Shown in pieces: positions 17,550 to 27,021 of a stretch of DNA of 64,000 nucleotides. The stretch comes from Actinomadura sp. J1-007 (GTDB lineage: Bacteria; Actinomycetota; Actinomycetes; Streptosporangiales; Streptosporangiaceae). Location of the stretch: contig NZ_WING01000001.1 of NCBI RefSeq assembly GCF_009793335.1, positions 2,294,001 through 2,358,000 on the forward strand, written 5' to 3'. Within the stretch, counting starts at the first letter, position 1, and every line of letters begins with the position of its first letter. The translations under genes and the position numbers were made by a program. A model generated the notes under the pieces. It searched no databases. It was not told the DNA's origin and was given only the letters and a program-made list of their open reading frames with translations.

Positions 17550-17597
17550 GCTCGTTCGGTGAGCCCGCGGCCCGGGGGCCCGCGGGTACGCGGGTAC

Positions 17598-17700
17598 GCA
17601 GGTCCGCGGGCCGTGGTGTCCGGTGCCCGGCCCGCTCGTTCGGTGAGTCCGCAGGCCGCAGACCCGCAGGTCCGCGGGCCGTGGTGTCCGGTGCCCGGCC
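17598..17700. repeat. 35-bp perfect direct repeat between phoU and gpm
   Basis: Identical 35-mers at 17598-17632 and 17666-17700 (core GTGGTGTCCGGTGCCCGG). Each is preceded by a copy of GCTCGTTCGGTGAG. They fill the gap between the phoU terminator and the end of gpm; the gap 17550-17733 has no gene. Confidence 0.75.
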
Positions 17701-17733
17701 GGGGCCCTGGGCGGGTCCCGGCCGGGGGGCGGG

Positions 17734-18743
17734 CTACTTCTTGCGGCGTCTGGAGACGCGGCCCTGCTTGCCCTGCTTGCCGGGCGCGGGAGGCGGGCCG
17801 GGGACGCCGGGCTGCGCGGGCGCGCCGGGGGCGGGCATCCCGCGTCCGGCGGGCGGCATCGGCCCCGGAGCGCCGCCCGGGACGCCGCCGGGAGCGCCCG
17901 GAGGCATGCCGGGGGCGCCGGGGCGCCCGGGGGAACGGGCGGCAGCGGCGCGGTGCCCGGAGCCGGGGGCGCGGGCGGCTTGGCGTGCTTGGCGCCGCTC
18001 CCGCCGCCCTGGTTCTTCACGGCCTCGATGGCGGCCTTCGCGGCGGCCGGGTCGAGGTACTCGCCGCCGCGCTTCAACGGGGCGAAGTCGTCGTCGAGCT
18101 CGTACACCAGCGGGATGCCGGTCGGGATGTTGAGGCCGACGATGTCGTCGTCGGAGACGTCGTCGAGGTGCTTGACCATGGCGCGCAGCGAGTTGCCGTG
18201 CGCGGCGACCAGCACGGTCTTGCCCGCGGCGAGGTCGGGGACGATCGAGTCGTACCAGTAGGGCAGCAGCCGGTCGACGACGTCGGCGAGGCACTCGGTG
18301 CGCGGGATCAGCTCGGACGGCAGGCCCGCGTAGCGCAGGTCGTTCACCTGCGAGAGGGGGTCGTCGTCCTTGATCGGCGGCGGCGGCGTGTCGTACGAGC
18401 GGCGCCAGGTCATGAACTGCTGCTCGCCGAACTCCTCGCGGGTCTGCGCCTTGTTCTTGCCCTGGAGCCGGCCGTAGTGCCGCTCGTTCAGCCGCCAGGA
18501 CCGGCGGACGGGGATCCACAGCAGGTCGGCCACGTCCAGGGCGATGTTGGCCGTGCGGATGGCGCGCTTCAGCAGCGAGGTGTGCACCACGTCGGGCGTG
18601 ATGTCGGCGTCGAGCAGCAGGTCGCCGCCCTTGGTCGCCTCGCTCTCGCCCTTCGCCGAAAGGTCCACGTCCACCCATCCGGTGAACAGCCCTTCGGCGT
18701 TCCAGACGCTTTCGCCATGCCGGAGCAATACCAGGGTCGCCAT
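17734..18743 (-). CDS. gpmA: 2,3-bisphosphoglycerate-dependent phosphoglycerate mutase with Gly/Pro-rich tail, frameshift in the tail
   Basis: Interconverts 3- and 2-phosphoglycerate in glycolysis. The phosphohistidine motif is [12 protein letters not shown] at residues 4-15, with [23 protein letters not shown] and the second catalytic His in [14 protein letters not shown]. The mutase ends near residue 250; then comes a tail of Pro, Gly and Ala. The frame of the ATG turns Arg/Ser-rich after about 17920 and overruns into the intergenic repeats to 17535. One frame over, the tail continues [13 protein letters not shown] and ends [14 protein letters not shown] with TAG at 17736-17734. One G missing from the GGGG run at 17920-17923 explains it. 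TAAGCT ends eight bases before the ATG, so it may be leaderless. Confidence 0.85.
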
Positions 18744-18782
18744 GGGACGAAAGCTTATCGGCCGTGCGCGCGGACGGTCCGT

Positions 18783-19304
18783 TCAGTCCCTGTTGGCCGG
18801 GTCGGCGAACGAGGCGAACGCCTGGAGGTTGGCGAGGCTCTCGCCGCGCTTGACGCGCCAGTCCCACTCGCGCTGGATGGACGATTTGAAGCCGCGTTCG
18901 AGGGCCTTGTCGAAGTTGTCGTCGGAGTAGGTGAGCACGCAGCCGAGCAGCCGGTCGATCTCGTCGGGGCTGACGGAGGCGAGCGGGACCTTGCCGACCA
19001 GGTGCACGTCGCCGACGTCGTCGAGGGCGAACGCCACCCCGTACATCCGGCCGTTGCGCTCCAGCAGGAAGCGGTAGAACTCGGCGTGGTTCTCGTCGGG
19101 GCGGCGGCAGAAGAACGCCTCGACGTGCAGGCTGTGGTCGCCGACGATCAGCCAGGTCATGGTGGCGAGCTTGTGCTGGCCGGGCAGCTTGACGAAGAAC
19201 GCGTTCTCGCGCGGGGTCTCGTAGTCGAGTTCGGCGGCCTTCAGCGTGTCCTCGATGACCCCGGCCAGTTCGGCGGGGGTGCGCTCGGGCGGGGCGGCGG
19301 TCAC
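18783..19304 (-). CDS. YbjN-domain protein (Rv0487-like)
   Basis: 173 residues from GTG at 19304, overlapping the mshA stop (GTGA). YbjN/type III secretion chaperone-like fold: [18 protein letters not shown], then [18 protein letters not shown] and [19 protein letters not shown]. It sits between mshA and gpm exactly as in mycobacteria. Exact role unknown; coupling to mshA suggests a tie to thiol metabolism, which is inference. Confidence 0.8.
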   Translation of the reverse strand: MTAAPPERTPAELAGVIEDTLKAAELDYETPRENAFFVKLPGQHKLATMTWLIVGDHSLHVEAFFCRRPDENHAEFYRFLLERNGRMYGVAFALDDVGDVHLVGKVPLASVSPDEIDRLLGCVLTYSDDNFDKALERGFKSSIQREWDWRVKRGESLANLQAFASFADPANRD

Positions 19305-20659
19305 GCCGACACCTCCGCGGCGAGCGTGGACGCGGAGCGCGCGGTCTGGGCCGGTGGCCGGGCGGCGGCGGCCGAAAGCTGATCCATGGCACCGGTATAC
19401 ACCTCGACCAGCCGGTCGACGGTGGCGTCCCACCCGAAGCCCTGCGCGTGCCGGACGGCGCCGCGGGCGAGCCGGGCGTGCAGGCCGGGCTCGGCGTCCA
19501 GGCGGCGCAGCACGCGGGCGTAGTCGGCGGGGTCGTGCCCGCTGATCAGGACGCCCGACTCGCCGTCGTCCACGGCGGTGCACAGGCCGCCGACGGCGGA
19601 GGCGACGACGGGCGTGCCGCACGCCTGCGACTCGACGGCGACCAGCCCGAACGACTCGTTGTGGGACGGGACGACGGTGACGTCGGCGGCGCGGTACCAG
19701 TCGGCGAGGACGGGCTGCGGGCTCGGCGGCTCGAACCGTACGACGCCCGACAGGCCGAGCTCGGCGGCGAGCCGCTGGAGGCCCTCGGGCTTGCGGCGCC
19801 CGCTGCCGCTCGGTCCGCCGACGACGGCGACGACGAGCCGTTCCCACAGGGACGGGTCGTCGGCGAGCATCCGGGCGGCGGCGCGCAGCAGCACGTCGGG
19901 GGCCTTGAGCGGCTGGATCCGTCCGACGAACAGCAGCACGTACGCGTCGCGCGGCAGGCCGAGGCGGCGGCGGGCGGGCCCGGTGCGGTGCGCGAGCAGG
20001 CCCGTTCCGCGCGCGAGGAGCGGCGACTCGGGCCGGAACATGGACAGGTCCACGCCGGGGCTGACGGCGGTGACGCGGGACGGGGCGGCGCCGTAGAGGT
20101 CGATCAGCTCGCGGGTCTCCTTGGCGGTGTTGGCCACGAGCCGGTCGGCGGACCGGGCGACCTGCTCCTCGCCGAGCACGCGCTCCTCGGGCTCGGGCTT
20201 GTCGTCGGCGGCGAGCGCGGCGTTCTTGACCTTGGCCATGGTGTGCATCGAGTGCACGAGCGGGACGCCCCAGCGCTGCTTGGCGGCCCAGCCCGCCTGG
20301 CCGGACAGCCAGTAGTGGGTGTGCAGCAGGTCGTAGTGGCCGGGGTCGTAGGACGCCTCGGCGCGCAGCACCCCCGAGGTGAACCCGCAGAGGTGGCGGG
20401 GCAGCTCGGTCTTGTCGAGCTCCTCGAACGGCCCGGCGACGACGTTGCGGACGAGCACGCCGGGGGCCAGCTCGGTCACCGGCGGCAGGGCCCGCGAGGT
20501 GGCCCGGGTGAAGATGTCGACCTCGATCCCCCGGACGGCGAGGCGTTTCGCGACTTCGACGATGTAGACGTTCATGCCGCCCGCGTCGCCCGTCCCCGGC
20601 TGATCGAGGGGGGACGTGTGAACGCTGACCGTCGCAACCCGGTTGATACGACGCGACAC
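19301..20659 (-). CDS. mshA: D-inositol-3-phosphate glycosyltransferase, first step of mycothiol synthesis
   Basis: 452 residues from GTG at 20659 (GGAGGTG upstream). GT4, GT-B fold: transfers GlcNAc from UDP-GlcNAc to 1L-inositol-1-phosphate. N-terminal acceptor loop [34 protein letters not shown] and [11 protein letters not shown]; donor domain with [19 protein letters not shown] and the EX7E-type motif [20 protein letters not shown]. Mycothiol is the actinobacterial counterpart of glutathione. Translation is coupled to the YbjN gene. A possible -10, TAGGTT, lies upstream of the SD. Confidence 0.95.
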   Translation of the reverse strand: MSRRINRVATVSVHTSPLDQPGTGDAGGMNVYIVEVAKRLAVRGIEVDIFTRATSRALPPVTELAPGVLVRNVVAGPFEELDKTELPRHLCGFTSGVLRAEASYDPGHYDLLHTHYWLSGQAGWAAKQRWGVPLVHSMHTMAKVKNAALAADDKPEPEERVLGEEQVARSADRLVANTAKETRELIDLYGAAPSRVTAVSPGVDLSMFRPESPLLARGTGLLAHRTGPARRRLGLPRDAYVLLFVGRIQPLKAPDVLLRAAARMLADDPSLWERLVVAVVGGPSGSGRRKPEGLQRLAAELGLSGVVRFEPPSPQPVLADWYRAADVTVVPSHNESFGLVAVESQACGTPVVASAVGGLCTAVDDGESGVLISGHDPADYARVLRRLDAEPGLHARLARGAVRHAQGFGWDATVDRLVEVYTGAMDQLSAAAARPPAQTARSASTLAAEVSA

Positions 20660-20816
20660 CGGACACCACCTCCGGTAGTGCAACCTATCGACGGGGTCCG
20701 GTGTTCCCGTTGCACGGGTTAGAACCGTCACGCGGCGAACGGTGATGATCCTCACTCCCCCGCGCCCCCGCCGGACCGGGCCGCGGGCGGGGGCGGCGGG
20801 GTCGCCGCCGCGCGGG

Positions 20817-21593
20817 TCAGCTCCAGGAGACCTTGGTCTCCGCGGCGTCGAAGCGCAGCACGGCGAGGGCGGTGAGGACGGCCGCGATCCCGGCGAGCAC
20901 GGCGACGGGCAGCCACACGCCCGTCCAGCCGACCCGGCCGAGGAAGATCTCGCGGAACGCCTTGATCGCCCAGTAGGCGGGCGTGGCGGGCGCCACGGCC
21001 TGCGCCCAGCCCGGCAGCAGGCTCGTCGGGACGAGCCCGCCTCCGGCGCCCGCGACGGCGAGCGAGACCAGGTTGCCGATCGAGCTGAACTGCTGCACCG
21101 AACGGCACACCGCGGCCAGCGCCACCGCGATCGAGGTGATCATCGCGGCGGTGGCGGCGACCGCGGCGAGCAGCGCCGGGACGTCGCCGGGCGCGACCCG
21201 CAGGCCGAACAGCGGCACCGAGAGCGCGAACAGCACCGCGAGCTGCCCCGCCGACATCGCGAGGATCGGCAGCGACTTGCCGACGACCAACTCGGCGGGG
21301 GTGAGGCGGGTGGTGCGGAGCCGTTCCCAGACGAACCACTGGTGGTCGCGGTAGAAGGCGAAGCCGCCGAACATCACGACGAACATGCCGAACATGAGCG
21401 CCTCGCCGGGCACGGCCCCCGCCGCCCCGTTCCCGGCGGGCGCGCCCTGCTGCCGCAGCGCCAGCCCGAACATCGGCTTGACCAGCGACATCACGATCAG
21501 CGGCATGACCAGCAGGATGACCAGCGCGAACACGTCGCCGCGCAGCATCCGCAGCTCGTGCCCGGCGAGAACGCCGATCCTGCGCGGGCTCAT
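20817..21593 (-). CDS. ABC-2 type transporter permease
   Basis: 258 residues with six predicted membrane segments, the first [17 protein letters not shown] and others around [33 protein letters not shown] and [17 protein letters not shown]. The ABC-2 signature region is [18 protein letters not shown] with [16 protein letters not shown]. The ATG overlaps the stop of the ATPase gene (ATGA). Together they form a DrrAB-like exporter; the substrate is not evident. Confidence 0.9.
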   Translation of the reverse strand: MSPRRIGVLAGHELRMLRGDVFALVILLVMPLIVMSLVKPMFGLALRQQGAPAGNGAAGAVPGEALMFGMFVVMFGGFAFYRDHQWFVWERLRTTRLTPAELVVGKSLPILAMSAGQLAVLFALSVPLFGLRVAPGDVPALLAAVAATAAMITSIAVALAAVCRSVQQFSSIGNLVSLAVAGAGGGLVPTSLLPGWAQAVAPATPAYWAIKAFREIFLGRVGWTGVWLPVAVLAGIAAVLTALAVLRFDAAETKVSWS

Positions 21594-22582
21594 CCGGCCT
21601 CCTCGTCGTAGCGGCGGCCCGTGAGGGTCAGGAAGACGCTCTCCAGGCTCGGCTCGATGACCTCGACGCCGGTGATGCGGGCGCCGAGCGCCCCGGCGCG
21701 CGTCGCGACGTCCGCGATGGCCGCGGCGGTGTCGGCGCAGGGGATCCGCAGCACGCCGGTCCCCTCCACCGCGGTCGTCCCGGGGATGCCGAGGTCCGGC
21801 GGCCCATCGGCCGCGGCGCCCTCGAACGCGACCTCGACCGCCGTCAGGCCGTGCCGGGCGCTCAGCTCCGCCACGCCGCCCTCGGCGAGGACGCGGCCGT
21901 CGTCGAGCACGACCACGCGCGCGTCGAGGTCGGCGACCTCCTGGAGGTAGTGGGTGGTGTAGAGGACGGCGGTTCCCTCGGCGGCGAGCTTGCGGACGAC
22001 CTCCAGCAGCCGGGCCCGCGTCACCACGTCCGCGCCGAGCGTCGGCTCGTCCAGCAGCAGCAGGGCGGGGCGGTGGACGACGGCCGCGGCGATGTGCGCG
22101 CGGCGGCGCTCGCCGCCGGAGAGGTCGCGCGGCTTGCGGTCGAGCAGGCCGGCCAGCTCCAGGCGTTCGGCGGTCCCGGCGACGGCGTCGCGCAGCGGAG
22201 CGCCGCGCAGTCCGGACAGGCGGCCGAACAGCCGGAGGTTGTCGCGGACGGTCACGTTCGGGTAGACGGCGGTGTCCTGGCCCGCGTAGCCGACGGCGGA
22301 CGGCCCGCCGCCTTCCGCGTCGCGCCGGGCGTTCCGTCCCCTGGCGCGGGCGCCGCGGACGGGGCGTCCGGCCACGGTGACGGTCCCGGCGTCGGGCTCG
22401 CGCAGCCCGGCGACGATCGAGACGAGCGTGCTCTTGCCCGCGCCGTTCCGGCCGAGCAGCGCGGTGATCTCCCCGGCGGCGACGGCGAGGTCGACGCCGC
22501 GCAGCGCCGCGTTCCCGCCGTACGCCTTGGCGACGCTCCGGACGTCGAGCAGCGGACCGTCAGACGCGGTGGTGTGCGGCAC
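21590..22582 (-). CDS. ABC exporter ATP-binding protein (DrrA-like)
   Basis: 330 residues. Walker A GRNGAGKSTLVS (about 43-54), Q loop YAGQDTAVYPNVTVRDNL, signature LSGGERRRAHIAAAVVHRP, Walker B LLLLDEPTLGAD, H loop TTHYLQEV. The C-terminal 100 residues are the DrrA-type extension ending EPSLESVFLTLTGR, typical of drug or lipid exporters. An insertion of Arg/Gly after VAGRPVRG is unusual. The ATG is four bases from the end of the glycosyltransferase gene upstream, so the three form one operon. Confidence 0.92.
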   Translation of the reverse strand: MPHTTASDGPLLDVRSVAKAYGGNAALRGVDLAVAAGEITALLGRNGAGKSTLVSIVAGLREPDAGTVTVAGRPVRGARARGRNARRDAEGGGPSAVGYAGQDTAVYPNVTVRDNLRLFGRLSGLRGAPLRDAVAGTAERLELAGLLDRKPRDLSGGERRRAHIAAAVVHRPALLLLDEPTLGADVVTRARLLEVVRKLAAEGTAVLYTTHYLQEVADLDARVVVLDDGRVLAEGGVAELSARHGLTAVEVAFEGAAADGPPDLGIPGTTAVEGTGVLRIPCADTAAAIADVATRAGALGARITGVEVIEPSLESVFLTLTGRRYDEEAG

Positions 22583-22586
22583 CGGG

Positions 22587-23846
22587 TCAGCCCCGCTGAT
22601 GGTTCGCGACCCAGGACTCGACGTGGTCGGCGGCCGTGCCGGCGCCGTCCTCGGCGTGGATCCGCGCGCCGATCTCCATCGCCCGCTCCTTCATCCGGGG
22701 CGAGGTGACGGCCTGCGTGATCCGTTCGGCGAGGTCGGGGACGGTCAGCTTCTGATACCAGAGCGGCTTCGGCCCCGCGCCGAGCTCGTGGACGCGCTGC
22801 CCGAAGTACGGCTGGTCGTGGAAGAACGCGGCGACGACGTTCGGGACCCCGGCGCGCAGGCACCCGGACGTGGTGCCGATCCCGCCGTGGTGGACGGCCG
22901 CGGCCATCTGCGGGATCAGCCACGTGTGCGGGACGTCGGTCACCGTGAAGAACTGGTCGTCGTTCGGCAGGCCCTGCGGGTTGCCCAGCAGGACGCCGCG
23001 CTGCCCCGACTTGCGCAGCGCCGCCCGCAGCAGCCTGTCGGTGTCGGCGAGGTCGCCGGGCACCATGCTGCCGAACCCGGCGTAGACGGGCGCGGGGCCG
23101 TCGCCGATGAAGTCGACCAGGTCCTGCGGCGGCGTCCAGGTGGACGGCGGGTCGTAGAACCAGAACCCGGTCACCTTGACGTTGTCGCCCCAGTCCCGTC
23201 CGCGCGGGATCATCGCGTCGCTGAACCCGCACAGCACCGGCGTCCTCGCGCGGCGCAGCGCCCGGTAGGGCCCGAAGAACGGCGCGGCGGGCAGCCCGGC
23301 CTCCCGGGTGCGCCACTCGTTGATGAACGCCCGGAACGCGTGCCACATGATCTGCTCGGCGGCCTCGTGCGCGATCCGGTTGCCGAGCGGGCCGAGGCCG
23401 AACGGGACCTGCATCGGCGGGAAGTCGCGGGTCGGCTCGATCGGCTGGACCTGGGCGTGGCAGTTCCAGGTGCCGTCGCGTTCGGCCACGTGGTGCGCGC
23501 TGAACCCGATCGTGGAGTAGATCACCGCGTCGGCGCCGGTGCACGCCTCGGCGAGCACGACGGTGTCGCGTTCGAGGTAGGGCTTGGCGAGCCGGACCGA
23601 GTGCCAGGCGAGCTTGAGCAGGTTGCGGCCGCTCGACAGGACCCGCTGGCCGCGCGGCGAGCCGAGGATCTCGTTCGGGTCGTAGCTGAGCGGGACGGCC
23701 TCCAGCCCGGCCTCCTCGGCGAGCGCGGTGAAGTTTCCGGCGCAGACCAGCCGGACGTCGTGGCCGCGGCTCACCAGCCGGTGCCCGAGCGCGATGAACG
23801 GCTGGGTGTCCCCTCGGGTGCCGATCGCGACGATCGTGACCTTCAT
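22587..23846 (-). CDS. GT1-family glycosyltransferase (sterol/macrolide glucosyltransferase-like)
   Basis: 419 residues from ATG at 23846 (GGAGAGGGAG upstream). GT-B fold with the N-terminal motif TIVAIGTRGDTQPFIALGHR. The sugar-nucleotide domain has APVYAGFGSMVPGD and the PSPG-like stretch TWLIPQMAAAVHHGGIGTTS. It probably moves glucose from UDP-glucose to a hydrophobic acceptor: sterol, macrolide or polyketide. It heads an operon with the ABC exporter, a glycosylate-and-export pairing seen in antibiotic tolerance and maturation; the acceptor cannot be read from sequence. Confidence 0.88.
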   Translation of the reverse strand: MKVTIVAIGTRGDTQPFIALGHRLVSRGHDVRLVCAGNFTALAEEAGLEAVPLSYDPNEILGSPRGQRVLSSGRNLLKLAWHSVRLAKPYLERDTVVLAEACTGADAVIYSTIGFSAHHVAERDGTWNCHAQVQPIEPTRDFPPMQVPFGLGPLGNRIAHEAAEQIMWHAFRAFINEWRTREAGLPAAPFFGPYRALRRARTPVLCGFSDAMIPRGRDWGDNVKVTGFWFYDPPSTWTPPQDLVDFIGDGPAPVYAGFGSMVPGDLADTDRLLRAALRKSGQRGVLLGNPQGLPNDDQFFTVTDVPHTWLIPQMAAAVHHGGIGTTSGCLRAGVPNVVAAFFHDQPYFGQRVHELGAGPKPLWYQKLTVPDLAERITQAVTSPRMKERAMEIGARIHAEDGAGTAADHVESWVANHQRG

Positions 23847-24031
23847 GTGCTCCCTCTCCCCGGCTCCGGCTGTCCCGCCCGCGGCCGGAGGCGGAGAAAC
23901 GAGCAAGCGCCTGCTTCACGCTCCGGCCGGGGCCCACCCTCGCCGCCGGGCCTGAACCGGCCCCTGAATCCCGTCCGCCGAACCGCTGCATCGCGGCTGA
24001 ACCGGGCAGCCCACCCGCCCCGCTGTGACGT

Positions 24032-26074
24032 TCACCACACCGCGTGGCCGGTGCTCGTCTCCCGGCACCGGGCCAGGGCCTCGGCCACGTCCCGCCAGTC
24101 GCGCTCCGTGGCGTAGCGGAGGGCGCGGTCGAAGATGGGCCCCTGCGTCTCGAAGAAGGCCGCGAGCGACGCGCGGTCGGCGTCCCGTCCCGCGATCTCC
24201 TCGGTGGACCGCAGGAGCATGCGGCGCACGGCCGCGTCGCGTTCGGCCGCGCCGAGCTCCACGCGCTCGCGGGCGTAGACGCGGACGAGGTCGGGCAGGC
24301 GGAACCGCAGCCAGCCGAGCGGGTCGCGGCCCGCCGACTCCATCAGGTGGGCCTGGACGAGCTCCTGGACGACATCGTCGGACGGGACGTCCAGCATCGC
24401 GGCGACGCCCCACGAGGTGAAGTCGTTCGGCCCGAGCGCGGCGAGCAGGCCGAGGGCGCGGGCGGCGTCCGGGGTGAGGCGGCGGTGGCTCGCGGCGATC
24501 GACGCCGCCACGTCCAGGTCGCCGAGCCGCAGGACGCCGAGGCGCTGCCAGGGCGCGGCGAGCCGTTCGGCCATGCGGTGCAGCCGCCACGACTCGTCCG
24601 CCGCGAGCCGGGCGCCCGCGATCCGGACCGCGAGCGGGAGCCGGGCGCAGCGGTCCACGATGGCGCGCGCCGCCTCGGGCTCGGCCGTCGCGCGGCGCGC
24701 GCCGATGACGCGGCCGAGCAGGGCGAGCGCCTCGGCCGTGGACCACGGGGCGAGGGTGAGCCGCTGCGCGGGCGGCAGCTCGGGCAGCGCGTCGCGGCTG
24801 GTCACGAGGGTCGCGGACGCGCCGGTCCCGGGCAGCAGGGGCCGCAGCTGCGCCACGCCCTCCGCGTCGTCCAGCACGATCAGCAGCCGCCGTCCCGCCA
24901 CGTGCGCGCGGAACACCGACGCGCGCGCCTCCGTCCCCGCCGGGAGCCGGCCCGGGTCGCCGCCGAGCGCGAGGACCATCTCCTCCAGGACGTCGCCGGG
25001 ACGGCGCGGGCGCGGTGTCGTGCCGCCGAGGCCCACATAGAGCTGGCCGTCGGGATAGTCCTCCCGGACGGCGTGCGCGACGTGCACGGCCAGCGCGGTC
25101 TTCCCGACGCCCGGCTGTCCCGTCACCGCCATCAGGACGGGGGCCGCCCGGTCGCGGCCCCCGCCGAGCAGGCCCGCCAGCAGCCGCGTGACCTCCGTAC
25201 GGCCGGTGTAGTCCGTCAGGTCGGGAGGGAGCTGGTAGGTGGCCTGGGGGACCGGCGCGGCGGCGGGCAGCACGTGGAGCGCCCGGCTGGGCGGGACGAG
25301 CGGCGAGGGGAGCGGGGAGCCTCCGCCGAGGCGTCCGGCCTTCAGGTCGCGGTGGACGGCGGCCAGCTCGGGGCCGGGCTCCAGCTCGATCTCCGCGAGC
25401 GCGTCCCGGACCCGGCCGAACGCGGCGACGGCCTCCGCGCCCCGCCCCGACAGGGCCAGGACGGTGATCAGGCGCGTCCAGAGCGGCTCGCGCAGCGGAT
25501 GGTCCTCGGTGAGCGGACGGAGCGCGGCGACCGCGTCGCCGGGGCGGCCGAGGGCGAGCAGCGCGTCGGCCCAGTGCTCGGCGACCGCGATCCGCCGCTC
25601 CTCCAGCGCCGCCGCCCGGCCGGTGATGAGCGGCGTCGCGGGGACGTCGGCGAGCGCGGGCCCGCGCCAGAGGTCGAGCGCTGCGGCGAGGCGGCCGAGC
25701 GCCCGGTCCGGCTCCCCGGCGGCGAGCGCGGCGCTCCCGGCCGCGGCGAGCGCCTCGAACCGCCCCTCGTCCACGTCGTCGGGGTCGATCGCCAGCTCGT
25801 ACCCGGACGGGCGGGTGCGCAGGAGGTCCTCGCCGCCGAGCAGGCGCCGCAGCCGGACCACGTACCCGTGGACCTGGTTGGCGGCCAGGCGCGGCGGGGC
25901 GTCCCCCCACAGCTCGGCGGTGATCCGGGCGCGGGACAGGACGCGGCGCGGCCGGAGCGCGAGCAGGGCCAGCAGGGCCCGGGGCTTTCCGGCGCCGACG
26001 CTCGCCCATCCCCCGGCGGCCCGGACCTCCACGGGCCCGAGTATCCGGACGAACGGCTCCTCCATGCGGCCCAT
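24032..26074 (-). CDS. AfsR/SARP-family transcriptional regulator with NB-ARC domain
   Basis: 680 residues from ATG at 26074; an internal ATG at 26065 is possible. The OmpR-like winged helix spans about 5-95 (VRILGPVEVRAAGGW to VRLRRLLGGEDLLRTRPSGY), the bacterial activation domain about 100-245, then an STAND/NB-ARC ATPase with Walker A TGQPGVGKTALAVHVA, Walker B RRLLIVLDDAEGV and a CARLPLAVRIAGARL motif. The long C-terminal TPR array of full AfsR is missing. Such activators switch on secondary-metabolite genes. It is divergent from the SDR, with 57 bases between. Target genes not identified. Confidence 0.9.
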   Translation of the reverse strand: MGRMEEPFVRILGPVEVRAAGGWASVGAGKPRALLALLALRPRRVLSRARITAELWGDAPPRLAANQVHGYVVRLRRLLGGEDLLRTRPSGYELAIDPDDVDEGRFEALAAAGSAALAAGEPDRALGRLAAALDLWRGPALADVPATPLITGRAAALEERRIAVAEHWADALLALGRPGDAVAALRPLTEDHPLREPLWTRLITVLALSGRGAEAVAAFGRVRDALAEIELEPGPELAAVHRDLKAGRLGGGSPLPSPLVPPSRALHVLPAAAPVPQATYQLPPDLTDYTGRTEVTRLLAGLLGGGRDRAAPVLMAVTGQPGVGKTALAVHVAHAVREDYPDGQLYVGLGGTTPRPRRPGDVLEEMVLALGGDPGRLPAGTEARASVFRAHVAGRRLLIVLDDAEGVAQLRPLLPGTGASATLVTSRDALPELPPAQRLTLAPWSTAEALALLGRVIGARRATAEPEAARAIVDRCARLPLAVRIAGARLAADESWRLHRMAERLAAPWQRLGVLRLGDLDVAASIAASHRRLTPDAARALGLLAALGPNDFTSWGVAAMLDVPSDDVVQELVQAHLMESAGRDPLGWLRFRLPDLVRVYARERVELGAAERDAAVRRMLLRSTEEIAGRDADRASLAAFFETQGPIFDRALRYATERDWRDVAEALARCRETSTGHAVW

Positions 26075-26131
26075 GTGATCATGATTCACCCTGGTGTGCG
26101 CCCGCGGGCGCGGGCCTGGCAGGCTGGCCAC

Positions 26132-26889
26132 ATGCGGAAGACGGCTGTGGTGACGGGAGCGAGCAGCGGGATCGGGGCCGCCACGGCGCGGCGGCTGGCG
26201 GCCGAGGGCTTCAACGTGGTCCTCGCCGCGCGGCGCAGGGACCGGCTGGACGCGCTCGCGGACGAGATCTCCGGGAGCGTGCCGGGGGCGGCGAAGGTCG
26301 TCCCCCTCACCCTGGACGTGACCTCGCAGGAGTCGGTGGACGCGCTCGCGGCGGCCCTGGACGGCTGCCACGTGCTGGTCAACAACGCGGGCGGCGCGAT
26401 CGGCCTCGAACCGGTCGCCGAGGCCGACCCCGCCGACTGGCAGGCGATGTACGACTCCAACGTGCTCGGCCTGCTGCGGGTGACCAAGGCGCTGCTGCCC
26501 AAGCTGGTCGCGAGCGGCGCGGGCCACGTCGTCAACGTCACCTCGCTCGCCGCGCACGCCCCGTACGAGGGCGGCGCCGGGTACAACGCCGCCAAGCACG
26601 CCGCGTACGCCGTCAACGAGGTGCTGCGGCTGGAGCTGGTCGCCGAGCCGGTCCGGGTCACCGAGATCGCGCCGGGGCTGGTGCGGACGGAGGAGTTCTC
26701 GCTCGTCCGGTTCAAGGGCGACGCGGCCAAGGCCGGCAAGCCGTACGAGGGCGTCCCCGAGCCGCTGGTGGCCGACGACGTCGCCGACTGCGTCGCGTGG
26801 GCGGTGACGCGCCCGCCGCACGTCAACATCGACCGGATCGACGTGCAGCCCCGCGTCCAGGCCGCCCCCACAAGCTGCACCGAGTCTGA
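26132..26889 (+). CDS. Short-chain dehydrogenase/reductase, frameshift at the extreme C-terminus
   Basis: Classical NAD(P)-dependent SDR of about 252 residues. Cofactor motif VVTGASSGIGAATARRLA, NNAGG, catalytic Ser in VVNVTSLAAHAPYEGGAGY and YNAAKHAAYAVNEV (Y-x-x-x-K). As printed, the frame misses its stop and runs to 27025, into the next gene's leader. One C added to the CCCCC run at 26865-26869 gives the usual ending QAAPHKLHRV and TGA at 26887-26889. I annotate that end. Closest in pattern to the NADP-dependent 3-hydroxy acid dehydrogenase (YdfG-like) group. Divergent from the SARP gene. Confidence 0.85.
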
Positions 26890-27021
26890 CCTTCCGCGCC
26901 GTCCGCCCGCCGGGCCGCGCCCGTCCGCGCCCGTCCGCGCCGCCCGACTGACCGTCCGGCTTCCGGGTACTCCCAGGTCAGAGAGATCGTTCGGGGAGTC
27001 CATCGGGGGACGGGCAGCACC